This document shows positions 39,601-53,300 of a stretch of 64,000 nt of DNA, in pieces. This stretch comes from Monodelphis domestica (Eukaryota; Chordata; Mammalia; Didelphimorphia; Didelphidae): contig NC_077233.1 in NCBI RefSeq assembly GCF_027887165.1, positions 218,408,517 to 218,472,516 of the forward strand, written 5' to 3'. The notes under the pieces are model-generated. The model was not told where the DNA came from and ran no database searches. It saw only the letters and a program-made list of their open reading frames with translations. Within the stretch, counting starts at the first letter, position 1. Every line of letters begins with the position of its first letter. The translations under genes were made by a program, and so were the position numbers.

Positions 39601-42600
39601 AGGAGCCTAGCTTTCAATCCACTGAGCCACCTGGCGGCCTCCCTTCATAGTATTTAAAAGAAAAATTCAATGATTCAATGGAATTCTTATCATTTGATTT
39701 TTAAAAAATAATGTATATTATTATTAGGCAGGTCCAAGTATTCTTTAGCTTCAATTTTTTTCTCCATTAAAATTAAAAAAACAAAAACAAAATATAAACC
39801 AAACCTTACATTGGAAGCCAGTACAAAAGAAAAGTAGGTTAGGATTTGAAAATTGGGGGGAAGTAGAATTGATTTTAATTAAATGTAAAAGTGGAACAGA
39901 ACTAATTTATTCATAACAAGAAGTCTTTTATTTAGTTGGTCATTACTTGCAATTCAGTGTAGTTCCGAGGCTGTTTTGTAGCAAATAGGATTTGTTAATT
40001 CACCTTGTCTGTGCTTAACTTTTCAAAATACAACCTGTTCCCATTAGGTCAAATAATGAAGCTCGTGAAATGGTGCATATATTTGAATTTTCACTTTTTT
40101 GAAGTTATAGTTACGTAAAATATATTAATTGTTCCAACACAATAGAAACAGGATGTTCAAATTCAAACAATAGGACCACTTTATGGCATTGATTATTTGT
40201 ACTAATTGGGATGGTTGTAATATGTAGGATGCATGGCTGCTTTCTCTCCTACAGCTTCTTTGTCTTTGCTAGGATGGTGATACTTATGCTCCCAGGATTA
40301 GGAGCTCAGTGTGCCATTATGGAAAATTGTGAGCTTTATTTCTGCATGATTCAGATTTGGGATTGTCTTACTATAGAAGCTGTAATGAAGTACTGAAGAT
40401 GGCAAGAGCTCCTGTTTGGGTGAAGTTAAGGTATAATAGAACTTCCTTTGTAAACATTCATACAGTTTAATTTCCTCTAGCTGACAGAGAGTTCATTGAG
40501 ACCAGACGGAGAGCTTTGAAACGCTTCATTAACCTGGTGGCCCGGCATCCCCCTTTCTCAGAGGATGTGGTCCTAAAGCTGTTCCTCTCCTTCAGTGGCT
40601 CAGTAAGTATTGTTTAAAAATAACATTGATGTGTATTTTTCATTCCACTTGTGTAGTAGACTGTCTCCTGTCCATAAATGTTTTTTTTTTCATCTCCTTT
40701 TCTTTTCCTATTATCTTTTTCATCTCCTATTTTTTTCTGTCTTTTGTCCTTGGCTTTAGAGCCCGGAAGGTGTATTTCTTTCTTTTTTTTTTAATATTAT
40801 TTTATTTGGTCGTTTTCATACATTATTCACTGGAAACAAAGATCGTTTTCTTTTCCTCCCCTCCCCTTCCCCCGCCTTTCCCTCTCCCATAGCCGACACA
40901 TGATTCCACTGGTTATCACATGTGTTCTTGACTCGAACTCATTTCCCTGTTGTTGGAGTTTGCATTATAGTGTTCATTTAGAGTCTCTCCTCAGTCTTAT
41001 CTCCTCCAACCCTGTGGTCAAGCAGTTGCTTTTCAGCGGTGTTTTTACTCCCACAGTTTATCCTCTGCTTGTGGGTAGTATTTTTTTTTTAGATCCCTGC
41101 AGATTGTTCAGGGAAATTGCATTGATACTAATGGAGAAGTCCATCACCTTCGATTGTACCACAATGTATCAGTCTCTGTGTATAATGTTTTCCTGGTTCT
41201 GCTCCTTTCGCTCTGCATCACTTCCTGGAGGTTGTTCCAGTCTCCATGGAATTCCTCCACTTTATTATTCCTTTGAGCACAATAGTATTCCATCACCAAC
41301 ATATACCACAATTTGTTCAGCCATTCCCCAATTGAAGGACATCCCCTCATTTTCCAATTTTTGGCCACCACAAAGAGCGCAGCTATGAATATTTTTGTAC
41401 AAGTCTTTTTGTCCATTATCTCTTTGGGGTACAAGCCCAGCAGTGCTATGGCTGGATCAAAGGGCAGACAGTCTTTTATCGCCCTTTGGGCATAGTTCCA
41501 AATTGCCCTCCAGAATGGTTGGATCAATTCACAACTCCACCAGCAATGAATTAATGTCCCCACTTTGCCACATCCCCTCCAGCATTCATTACTTTGCATA
41601 GCTGTCATGTTAGCCAATCTGCTAGGTGTGAGATGATACCTCAGAGTTGTTTTGATTTGCATCTCTCTGATTATAAGAGATGTAGAGCACTTTTTCATGT
41701 GCTTATTAATAGTTTTGATTTCTTTGGCTGAGAATTGCCTGTTCATGTCCCTTGCCCATTTGTCAATTGGAGAATGGCTTGATTTTTTGTACAATTGATT
41801 TAGCTCATTATAAATATGAGTAATTAAACCTTTGTCAGAGGTTTTTATGAAGATTGTTTCCCAATTTGTTGCTACCCTTCTGATTTTGGTTACATTGGTT
41901 TTGTTTGTACAAAAACTTTTTAATTTGATGTAATCCAGATTATTTATTTTGCATTTTGTAATTCTTTCTAATTCTTGCTTGGTTTTGAAGTATTTCCCTT
42001 CCCAAAGGTCTGACATGTATACTATTCTGTGTTCGCCTAATTTTCTTATAGTTCCGGAAGGTGTATTTCTTAAGAGTGATTGGTTATGGACAGTTAAGTG
42101 GCTTAGTGGACTGAGAACCAGGCTTAGAGACTGTCAGTTCAAATATGATTTCAGACACTTCCTAGCTGTGTGACCCTGGGCATGTCACTTAATCCCAATT
42201 ACCTAATCCTTACTTCTCTTCTGCCTTGGAACTGATACACAGTATTGATTCTAAGATGGAAGGTAAGGATTAAGAAAAAAAGTGACTGGGGAGGGAATAT
42301 GAATTATGTATAAAGGAAATTAACCTTATGCTGAATATGCTTTTGAGAGGTGTGCTTAGTTGTGGCAATGTAGAATTTAGGTTTATCTTTATGAGAAATG
42401 CTACGTTTAAAAATTGTAATCAATGATAGTGTTTAAAGACTGTTTCCATACAGCTATATCCCTTGGAGCTATGTAGTTGTATGTATTTTAGATGTTGTGG
42501 GAAAGTGTTTAGACCCCAAACCAAACACTTTACTTCAGTGCTTTATTAATTTTTTTCATAGCCATCACTTCCCAGTAACTTCATACAAAACAGAATGCCC

Positions 42601-44337
42601 CCCTCAATGAAATATAGCAAAAGAAAATATAAGCAAAACAGCTCAGTACATTGGCCATATCTTAATGATTTTTTACTAACAAAGATATAGTGATAATTTA
42701 GGAACCAGACTTGTGGGAAATAGACAAAACGCATTCAATAAGCTAGTCATTCAATAAGCATTTATTAAGCCCCTGCCAAGTGTCAGGAACTGTGGAAATA
42801 TCTGAGTATACAAAATTTAGAGGCAAAAGATAGGCTCTACTCTCAAGGAACTATAATCTAATTAGAGAGATAATAAGCAAACAAATATGTACAACAACAT
42901 ATGAACATATAGCTTGTTTAAATAGTATTAGTAGGAAATAATTAAAAGGGGAAAGGCTCTAGAATTAAGAAAAGTTTGGAAAGTCTTGCTGCAGAAAGGA
43001 TTTTAGTTGAGACTTAAAGGAAGCCAGTGAAGGCAGAGATGAGGAGAGAGTATCCCAAAAATTGGGGATAGCCAGAGAAAATGGCCAAAACCAAGAGATG
43101 TAGGTCTTGTTTGTGGAACAGACAGGAGACCACTGTCACTGGACTGAAGAATGTGTATTGGGGAATAAGGTATAAGAGAGGATGAGGTTATAAAGGGCTT
43201 TGAATGCAAAACAGGATTTTGTTTTCATTCTGGGGGTGATAGGAGCCACTGGAGTTTGAGGATGATATGGTCAAACCAATACTTTAGGAAAATTACTTTA
43301 GTGGCTGAATGGAGTGTGGAGCGACCAGCAGCTTTATGTGTGAGATAATAAAGCTTGCACTAGAGGGATTTGAGAAATGTTGCAAAGGTGAAATTGACAG
43401 GCCTTGGCAATAGCTGGGATACAGAGAGTGACAGGTAGTGAGGAATCCAAGATGACTTCTGCGTTTTGAGCCTGAAGGACCAAGAAGATGGTGTGGTCCT
43501 CTACAATAATAGGGAACTTTGGAGGGAAAAGGCTCTGGTTAGGAGGAAAGATAATGAGTTTGTTTTTGGATATAGTTTCAGATGTCAGAAAGGCAGTTTG
43601 AAATTCAAAACTGGAGATCAGTGAGAGTTTGCAGGAAAGGTAGATTTGAGATTGCTCAGCATTAAGATGGTATTGAAATGCATGGGAGCTGATGAGCTCC
43701 TCGAATGAAGTAGCATGGAAGAAAATAGAACTCTGAAGGTATGTTGAAAATAGAACTCTGAAGGTATGTTACAAGACTTGTTCTAGAGGAAGATCCAGCC
43801 AAGGAGACAGGAAGATGTGGTCAGACAGGTAGGAGAAAAACTAATCAAGACAGACTGAGAGTATCAAAGAGGAGAGGGGTCACCAGTGTTAAAAGTTGCA
43901 GAGAAGTCAAGGAGAATGAAAACTGAGGAAAGGCCACTGGATTAGACAACTCAAAAGGTCACTGGTAACTTTGGAGAGAGTCTTTTTGGTGAAATTAGGT
44001 TGGGACAGTAGACATAATTGGGAGTATTATTGACTAAAAATATTACTGGAGGTGACAAAAATAAGGAAGAAATTGCACTTCTTTGGTGGAGAACTTCAAC
44101 TTTTTGATATCTGATGATCTCTAGGGAAATGGCACATGCAAGCACTTTGTATATTATGAAACACTATTTAAACAGAAATGGTCTTACAGTTATAGTTTTA
44201 TAGATCATATACTGATTAGAGAGGCAATGTGGCATTGGGGTTAGTTTGTCTAGAAGTCAAGATGACTTCGATTCAAATTCTTCTGCTAACATTTAATGTT
44301 AGTGTTGTTTGGTGCAAGTCCCTTCTTGTCAGTGCAT

Positions 44338-44371
<34 letters not shown>

Positions 44372-47300
44372 TGTAAAGATTAAAATTTAGGGAATATGGG
44401 GAGACTGAGGCATCTGAAATTAGTTTCTCTCTGCAAGGAGTATTATATTTTTTAGAAGTTTATTGAAGATTAAGGATTAAAGAAAATACAGGATAAGAAA
44501 CACGTGACCAGGCCATAGAGTGGCCCAGACACAACCTCACCTACATTATGAAAAAAAGCCATGCCTGCCCCAAAACGGAAGTCCAAGAGAGAGAGAGAGA
44601 GAGCCTCAAAAGCCTTTGAATCAGCTTAAAATACCTTCTCGATCTCGGCCCAGGTGAGATTACAAGGCATTCTGGGGAAGTGGAGCAAAGTCTCATGGGG
44701 ATTGTAGTCCTGTATTTGAGTCTATTTTTTACATATTTCCGTGTGATCATTTTTGGAAAAATTAATTTTTCCCCAAAAGGATCATAAAAACATAATAAAC
44801 TTAAAAGATTACAATAATGTGAGGATAAGAGAAAAAAGAATAAAACCAATAATTGCTGAACGCATTGACAAAAAGCCGTTAGGGGGCAGTCCCCTTTGGC
44901 ATAAAAGTATACATACAAATAAATGTTCAACCACACCCAAAGTTCAATTTGATTTGTGGTCTGGATGCTTCTTCATGGTGGCTTCTCCAACAGTTCAGTT
45001 TCTGGATTCAGAGACATAGCATCTTCTTTACCTAAAATTCTTCTCAAAAGGAATTTAAATTTGCAATTTACAATAATATATATATATATATATATTATTT
45101 TTTTTTTTACATTTCCCCGTGTTGTGGGTGATTGAAAAAAAACAGAATCAGTTAGGGATGCATGGCTGAGGTATGAGGTATATGAATCAATTGGCAAGAG
45201 ATATTAAAAAGACATCAGAAAAATCAAAAAGAAAAGAAAAATTTCTGGATGATAATATAGACTGATTATCAAAGTCTTATGTGTAAAAATTCCAAGTAGA
45301 AGAAAAATAAATTTATAACAGGTCCTTCAATCAGGGCTCAATCAAAATGATCTAAGCAATGATGCATTTACCCAGTCAATAGCCAGGACTACAGAAAGGT
45401 ACCACACTATGAGAGGCAGAAAAGAAAAGAGTTGGTGTGAGAAGCTTGGACAGGGAGGACGCCTGCAGACAGCTTCCCTTCAGATTGGTCACGTGAGTTA
45501 AGGACTGATTCTTTCCACCTTGGCCTTGGGCCTAAAACTCCCTCTGCCTTGGTCAGAGGTTGAGTAGCCCTTTTCCCTTTTCCCTTTTCCCTTTTCTCTT
45601 TTCTCCTCTCTCCTTCTCTCCCTCTCCTTTCCCTACTCCCATTGTGATTAAACCTCCATAAACTCCATTCTGACTTGAGTGTTTCATTTTAGGAATTTCA
45701 TAAGTAAATTCCTTGGCGGCCATTGTTCAATATTACAACAATCTTAAAAAGGTGAAATTTTCACCATTACCGTATGTGTGCATTTCAGCTAGATTTCAAT
45801 GTGGAGTTTTTCTCATATAAACCAGAATCATGTAGCTTAATTTGAAGGCAGACCATTCTGTCACTAGAAGAACCCGAAGAAAGGAGCCTGGTTCTTTTAT
45901 TTTCTCTTTTTTAAAAAATCCTTTCTCTCTTAGTGTTATCCTAAGACAGAAGGGCAAAGGCCAGGCAAACTGGGTTAAGTGACTTGCCCAGGATGAAATA
46001 GCTAGGAAGATTTGAACCCAGGCCCTGCTGATGTCAGGCCTGTCACTCTATCCATACTACCACATAGTGGCCCCTGACCCTTGTTCTTAATGAGGTAGAA
46101 TTGCTAACTGAGAACTGGTTATGTAGTTCAAAAGCCTCTTTTTAAAAAATCTGTTATGAATTGGAAAATCATCATCAAACATGAACATTTCCAAATACAA
46201 GACAGAAAATGGATATTGCATACGAATTTGTGCATTTCTAGTGTGGTTAAAAATCTGTATTCACATAATAGTAACAACATGTGTCTGTATCTCCTTTTGA
46301 ACGTTTGCTTTCTTCAATGTAATTTTTAAAAAATCTTTACCTTCTTTTTTTTTTTAAACCCTTACCTTCTGTCTTGGAGTCAATACTGTTTATTGGCTCC
46401 AAGGCAGAAGAGTGGTAAGGGCTAGGCAATGGGGGTTAAGTGACTTGCCCAGGGTCACACAGCTGGGAAGTGTCTGAGGCCAGATCTGAACCTAGGACCT
46501 CCCGTCTCTAAGCCTGGCTCTCAATCCACTGAGCTACCCAGCTGCCCCCCTTCTGTCTTGGTAATAAGTCTAAGACAGAAAGGCAAGGATTAGGCAGTAG
46601 GGGTTAAGTGAGAAGCCCAGAGTCACACAGTTAGTTTGAAGTCAAATTTGAACCCAGAACTTCCTATCTCTAGGCCTGGCTCTCTCAATCAACTGAGCCA
46701 CTTAGCTGCTGACTTCAATGTGGTTTAAACATATTTCATTGGTTCTCTTTTCTTTGTTTTCCTAATTATTTTTATCTCACTATTGCTCTATTCCTCCCAC
46801 CCTTTCCCCCCCAGTGGACTCTCAAATAAAAGTCTTCCTTTGTAACAAAAATAATGAAGTAAAACAAATTTATGTTATTAATGGTTGTTTGAAAATGTCT
46901 CTCTCATTCTGAACCCATAATCCATTGCCACTTCACCAAGAGGTAGGAGGCACATTTCATCATCAGTTTTCTGAATTGGTCATATTATTGATTAGAGTTT
47001 TTAAGTCTTTCAAAGGTGTTTTCTCTTATAATGTTGTAGTCAATTATAAATTATTTTCTTGATCAATCTGCTCTGCATTAGTTAATACAAACTTCCTTGG
47101 GTTCCCCCAAATCTTTCCTTTTTGTCATTTCTTTTGGTTTAATAATATTCCTTTACATTCACCTTCTATAATTTGTTCATCAATTCCTCCAGTTAATGGG
47201 CACCTACTTTGTATGCAGATCTTTGTTACAACATAAAAGTGCTGCTACAAATATTTTTGTGCATATGGTTTGTTTCCTTCTTTCTTTATCTTTTTGGAGC

Positions 47301-50300
47301 ATATATTCCTCATATTGTTATTTATGAATCAAAGAATCTGAACAATTTAGTGATTTTGGGGTGATATCGTTCCAAACTGCTTCACAGAATGACTATACCA
47401 TTTATTAGTTCCATTAACAGTGCATTAGTGTGTCTCTCCTGCCAGTAGTTGTCATTTTCCCTTTAGTCATCTTCACTAATCTGATAAGTGTGGAGTAGAA
47501 CCTCAGAGACGTTTTAATTTGAATTTGTCTCATTGGTAGTGATTTGGAGCATTTTTTATGTGACTGTGGGTAACTTGATTTCTTTCCCAAATCTCTTTCC
47601 AAGCATGAGAGGATATGTACTTTTTTTCAGTATTAAAATATGTAGTTGAAGGGGAAAACAAGTCTTACTTGAGAAGTACATATATTGAGAGCATTTTCCC
47701 CTAATATACCAGTAAAGCTAGCTGTTGAGAATACAGTATTACTGTGGATCAAATAAAACTAGGAAAAAGCTCCTAAAGTATATTCCTTAAAATTTCCTGC
47801 TACAAGAAAAGCTTTTATTAAATGGTGCAAGCAAAGATGAGAGCAGAAACCTTTGCTTCTGATTTTTCTAATAGTTCTTGAAGTGGCAGAGGTAGGTTTT
47901 GACCTTTTAAAGATACCTATTGAAATAAGGTAATTACTTGAAGTAGGACTTATAAAGTTTGGACCAGTACTGTACTTGGTTTGGCCAATGTTAGGCCTCA
48001 CTTGTAGATGTTGTTTGAATGCAATCTGACTGCTGTAAGTTGATATAAACAGTACTTGATTTATTAAACTTATTCTCTTAGAAGGAAGAATAGTGGACCA
48101 GATAATGGAGTCTCTAAATCTAATAAATCTAGTTTCTCCACCCAAAATCCCACTACAAGCCCTTATGGACTTCCTTCACAGAGTTGAAGCCTACTCTATT
48201 TCTACTCTGTCTCTCTGTACCACAAGAAATCTAGCTAACTAATCCTGAACTACTGATCCACTAAGAGAGTAGTAAAAAGTCTGTCAGGATAAGATCGCTG
48301 TAATAGTGATGAGTTCACCCTTGAGGTCAGAGGCCCTGTCAAGATGGTCGGGCTCTTCTCAATGGTAGAGTTACTGAGTCTTCGCAGCATGCATACCCGC
48401 AGAATCATGATGTCACAGAAATGCTACAGCTTCCTGGATTACAGAAGCTGATGGCTAGAGTCAGGGATGGAAATACTTTCTGAAATATCTTGATGACAGG
48501 TAACATAGGAACCTCCAGGTTTTAGTCAGGAAAGTCAGTTATCTCCTTCTGGCCTAGACAAGGTGGCCAACAGGAAGTAAGTCTCTGTTCTCCTTGGTGT
48601 CCAGTTCCACATTTTATCCCTTCCCCCAATTCTGGAACTCTTCTTTCAATTCCATGCATGCGATCAGACTTTTCTGCAAACCTTTGCTTTTCCTTATGCA
48701 TAGTCCTGGTTTTGCAGTCTTTCCTTCATTTCCCCCCTTACACTATAAAGTATAACAATCACTGGATGAAGATAGCTATAGAAACTGTGTCTTAGTGTTA
48801 TCTTTTTTGTAATGCATTCCAAAATACTTATATTTGTTGAATTGAAATGAAAATATCTTAATAAGAGAGGATTTGAGTGTTTTAACCATCAGACTAACTA
48901 CTTTTTTTTTTAAGGTAAGTTGTTATTTGCCACCAAAGAAATGAAAGGAGTAGTAAGAACTCTAGAGCATAAGTCAAAAAGAGAGGAGGAGAGGGTTAGC
49001 ATAAAAGTGGTTAGAAAGAGAGCACACACAGAAGAAAAACAACTGCTTGATCACATGGGTCTATGGGGATATGATTGGGGATATAGAGTCTAAGCGATCA
49101 CCCTAGTGCAGTTATCAATAATATGGAAATAGGTCTCGATCAATGACACACGTAAAACCCAGTAGAATTGCTTATTGGCTATGGGAGGGGGGGAGGAGGG
49201 GAAGGAAAGAACATGAATCTTTTAACTATGGAAAAATATTCGAAATTAACTGATTGAATAAAATTTAAAAAAAGAAAGAGCACGGTGTATAAGATAGGAA
49301 GACAATATTTAAATAAATAAGACTTTATTAAACACATTTCAGTACTACTGTTTATGTTGTTATTCAGTTGTGTTTGACTTTTCTTGATCCCATGGACCAT
49401 AGCACACTAATATTGTTCATGGAGTTTTCTTGGCACAGATACTGGAGTGATTTACTCTTTCCTTCACTAGTGGATTAAGACAAATAGAGAATAAGTGACT
49501 TGCCCAGAGTCACATAGCTAGTATGTGAGTCTAGATTTGAACTTAGGTCTGCCTGATTGCAGGCCCAGCATTTTGTACGCTTAGCCACCTTAGCTGCCTC
49601 CATTATCAATTAAACCTTGTCTTTATGTAGGGCTTTAAAAAAAAATTAGCTGTTTTTCTTAGGGATTTAATCTCAGGGATTTAACTGTATATTTTTAATA
49701 TGCTATTTTTAAAAATTTAGTATACAAATGTTTTACTCCAAAGAGATAATAAGGAAAAGAACTTGTACAAAAATATTCATTGCTGCAGCCTTTGTAGTGG
49801 CAAAAAATTGGAAAATTAAGGTTGTCCCTTGATTGGGGAATGGCTGAACAAATTGTGGTATCTGATGGTGATGTATTATGTGTATTATTATGTGTAAGGA
49901 ATGATGATCTGGAGGATTTCTATATGAACTGGGAGGGCCTCAATTAACTGATGCAGAGTGAAATGAGCAGAACTAGCAGAACATTGTACACAGAAACTAA
50001 AACATTGTGTAATGATACAATATAATGGACTTTGCCACTAGTAGCAATGCAACAAGCCTTGACACTCCTGAAGTACTTATGGGAAGAAATGCTAACCACA
50101 TTGAGAGAAAGAACTATGGGAGTAGAAATGCAAAAGCAAAACATATGACATCACTTATCACATGTATATATGGGTATGTGATTTGCAGCTTAGGCTTTAA
50201 AAAATTACTCTGTAGCAAAAATGAGTAATATGGAAATTGGTATTGAGTGATAACATTTGTACAACCCAGTGGAATTGCTTGTTGGCTCTGGAAGGAGGGA

Positions 50301-53300
50301 GGGAAGAGGGGAGGGAGAGAAAATCAATCATTTAAACATGGGAAAAATATTTTTTTAAATGAAACACAAAAAATATGCTAATATGTTTAATATACTAAGC
50401 TCCCTCATTCTGGTTAGTTATTATATTACATTTTAAATATACTAAGTTTTGCGTCTGAAGGGAATGGTGGAAGAAAGAGGCTCTGGTTAGGAGGAAAGAT
50501 CAAATGAGTTTGTTTTTAGACATAGTGAGTTTCAGGTGTCTACTGGACAGCCAGTTCTAGATGTCAGAAAGGCAGTTTGAGATTCAAAATTGGAGGTGAG
50601 CAAGAGTTTGGTGCAGGAAAGGTAGATTTTGAGATTCCTCGGCACAAAGATGGTAATGAAATCCATGGGATCTGATGAGTGAAGTAGCATGGAGGGAAAA
50701 GAAAAGAGGGTCCAGGATAAAACCCTAAAGGTATGTTAGAGGATATGTTCTGGAGTCAAGGAGACAGAGAAAGTGCATTCATGTACGTAGGAGGAAAATG
50801 AAGAGTAATCAAGAGAGACTCGGAGTATCAAAAAGAATGATCACCAGTGTTAAAAGTTGAGAGAAGTCAAGGAGAATGAAGATTGAGGGTTAGACAATTC
50901 AAGAGGTCATTGAATCACTGAATAATGGGTTTTGTGCAAATTTCTTGATAATTTCTTTTTTTCCTTTGGTTATACCCTCACTTGGCCTGTTACTTTACTT
51001 TGGCAGTATACTTCAGTTTCCATCTCATTATTGCTCTGCATAAAAACTCAAGGGATCCAATTAATGCATTGTTGTCTGCAGAGAGGTGTTTGTCCTAAGC
51101 TGTAGAATCCTACCTGAACTCAAAGGTTGGCATTCTAGTCACTAATACTATTGAGTTTGACTCATATCTCCATATAGCTGCTCTGAGGGTAACAAATTCA
51201 ATTAGAAAAAAAAGTTTTTTTAAAAACTATAAAGTCCTTATCTTCCAACTTAGAATCAATACTGTGTATTGGTTCTAAGGCAGAAGAGTGGTAAGGACTA
51301 GGCAATGGGGCTTAAGTGACTTGCCCAGGTAACATAGCTAGGAAGTGTCTCAGGCCAGATTTGAACCCATGACCTCCAGTTTCTAGGCCTGGCTCTCAAT
51401 CCACTTAACCACCCAGCTGCCCCCTCAATTAAAATCTTAAAGAAGAATTGTTTTTAAAAATTGTTTGCCATTTTATGGAAAGGGAAACAGTTTCCCTCTA
51501 TTAAAGGAGAGGACTACATCTTGCTTTTAACTGGAAAATTACATAAGGAACTCCCCCCCCCCTTTTTTTTTGAGGGTTGAGTATATTCTTTGTTTCTTTT
51601 CCAGGATGTACAGAATAAACTGAAGGAATCAGTCCAGTGTGTTGGAGATGAATTCATGATTTGTAAACTGGCTACTCGAGCCAAGGTATCCTCTTAATTG
51701 TGATTTCTTTCTTCCTCGTTCCAAAATATAAATGAGCAGGTTATTTTTTGTATTAAATACAATTCAGATTCAGTACTATGTTTTGGATTTTTCTTCCTAA
51801 ATTCCTTCCTTTAGAAAAAGAAGGAAAGGAAAGAAAATATACTTTATATTTTATTCCCTTTCTTCTTTCTTAACTCAATTTATTTTTTAAGAATTTAAAT
51901 TCAGGTTAGAATCCATAAACTAGATGGCTTATGATAATATTTGGTCATATTGGCATTAGATGGGGCTGAGGAAGTGAGAGGAAGGAAAAGGGAGAGGTCT
52001 TCTTCATGTAAAGAATTTAAGAACTGATTATTTAGCAGTTTGAGCCTGGTTTGGGTCTTTTGAATATTTTCCTTCAATTTGAACATTTTTCTATTGCCTT
52101 TTGAGACCAACTTATTTTTGTAAGGTCATGTTAGTATTTTTGGTGAATGATATGATTTATCTTTCTCCTCATTTAAGAGGTAAAAAAGACATTGGATAGA
52201 AGAAATATGGGATTGGGGAAGTGCCTTCAGATTTTAACCTTTTGATTGAGACTCTGTGTATGACTATACTGAAGAGAGTGATGAATGTCTGTAATGGTGA
52301 TATTTTTGTTTTATTAACCAAGACCTTATGGAAATTATCAAGTCCATTAATGAATTCTTTTTTGTTATCTCTCCTCCTTCTCTGACTGTTTTAGGACTTC
52401 CTCCCAGCTGATATCCAGGCACAATTTGCTGCCAGTCGAGAACTGATCAGAAATATCTATAATAGCTTCTATAAGCTTAGAGATCGGGCTGAGAGAATTG
52501 CATCTCGAGCCATTGACAATGCTGCTGACCTCCTCATATTTGGGAAAGAATTAAGGCAGGTGTCAGAAGATAGCTCCACAATGGAGAATTTTGGAGGTTT
52601 TGAGTTTGAGGCTGCATTATTTGGTGGAAAGAATACTGAACTTGTAGTTAAGAGAGGCTTGGGTTTGAATCCTTTTCCTCCACTTTTGTTCTCTTTGTGA
52701 CCTTGATCATGTCATTTAATCTCTCTGAGTCTTAGGTTTAGATGGGGATAATAATATCCGTCGTAACTGTCTCAGAGGGTCATAATGAATATCAAATTAA
52801 ATAATGTATGCACTCTGTAAGTATCTCCTCATATTTGGGAAGTTTGGAGAGAATGTGCATTTTAGTGTTCTGAATATCTAACCATTTCTTTATTTAAGGG
52901 AGATTGATGTGAAAAAAGCAGAGGGCTCTATTAGTGTCCTTGAGAGATGAGGAAAAAGGCCTCCATCATGTTGTGTGGACCCCTGGTTCTAAACTTATGG
53001 GAGGGTATGAATAAGAATAGCTTAAGTGAGGCAAGCATGGATAGGCTACTGTCTTGGAGCCCACAGATTTATGAATAGCATGAGACCATGTCAGTTGCCA
53101 AACCTTTTTGTTTTATAAAATTCAAGGTTTGATGAACAGAATTTTTTCTACTTTCTTTAACTCAGTGCATTAGGATCTGATACAACACCGCTCCCCTCCT
53201 GGGCCACAATGAATAATAGCACATGGGGGACCCTAAAACAGGCCTTAAAAGGCCTCTCTGTTGAATTTGCACTGCTAGCTGATAAAGCTGCACAGCAGGT

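Larger units (their letters stand above)
36274..40480 (+). other. SNX8: SNX8 intron 3
   Basis: GT-AG, 4.2 kb; contains the second copy of the 122-bp repeat, SINEs and LTR-like DNA. Confidence 0.9.
40603..51604 (+). other. SNX8: SNX8 intron 4 (11 kb)
   Basis: GT-AG. Separates the PX exons from the BAR exons and collects L1, LTR and SINE insertions. Confidence 0.9.

Noticed and set aside
41144..42016. 290-codon minus-strand frame as a host gene
   Set aside because: It is the C-terminal end of L1 ORF2 in a truncated insertion with target-site duplication.
47759..48145. 128-codon minus-strand frame
   Set aside because: No motif, no splice context, no conservation argument.
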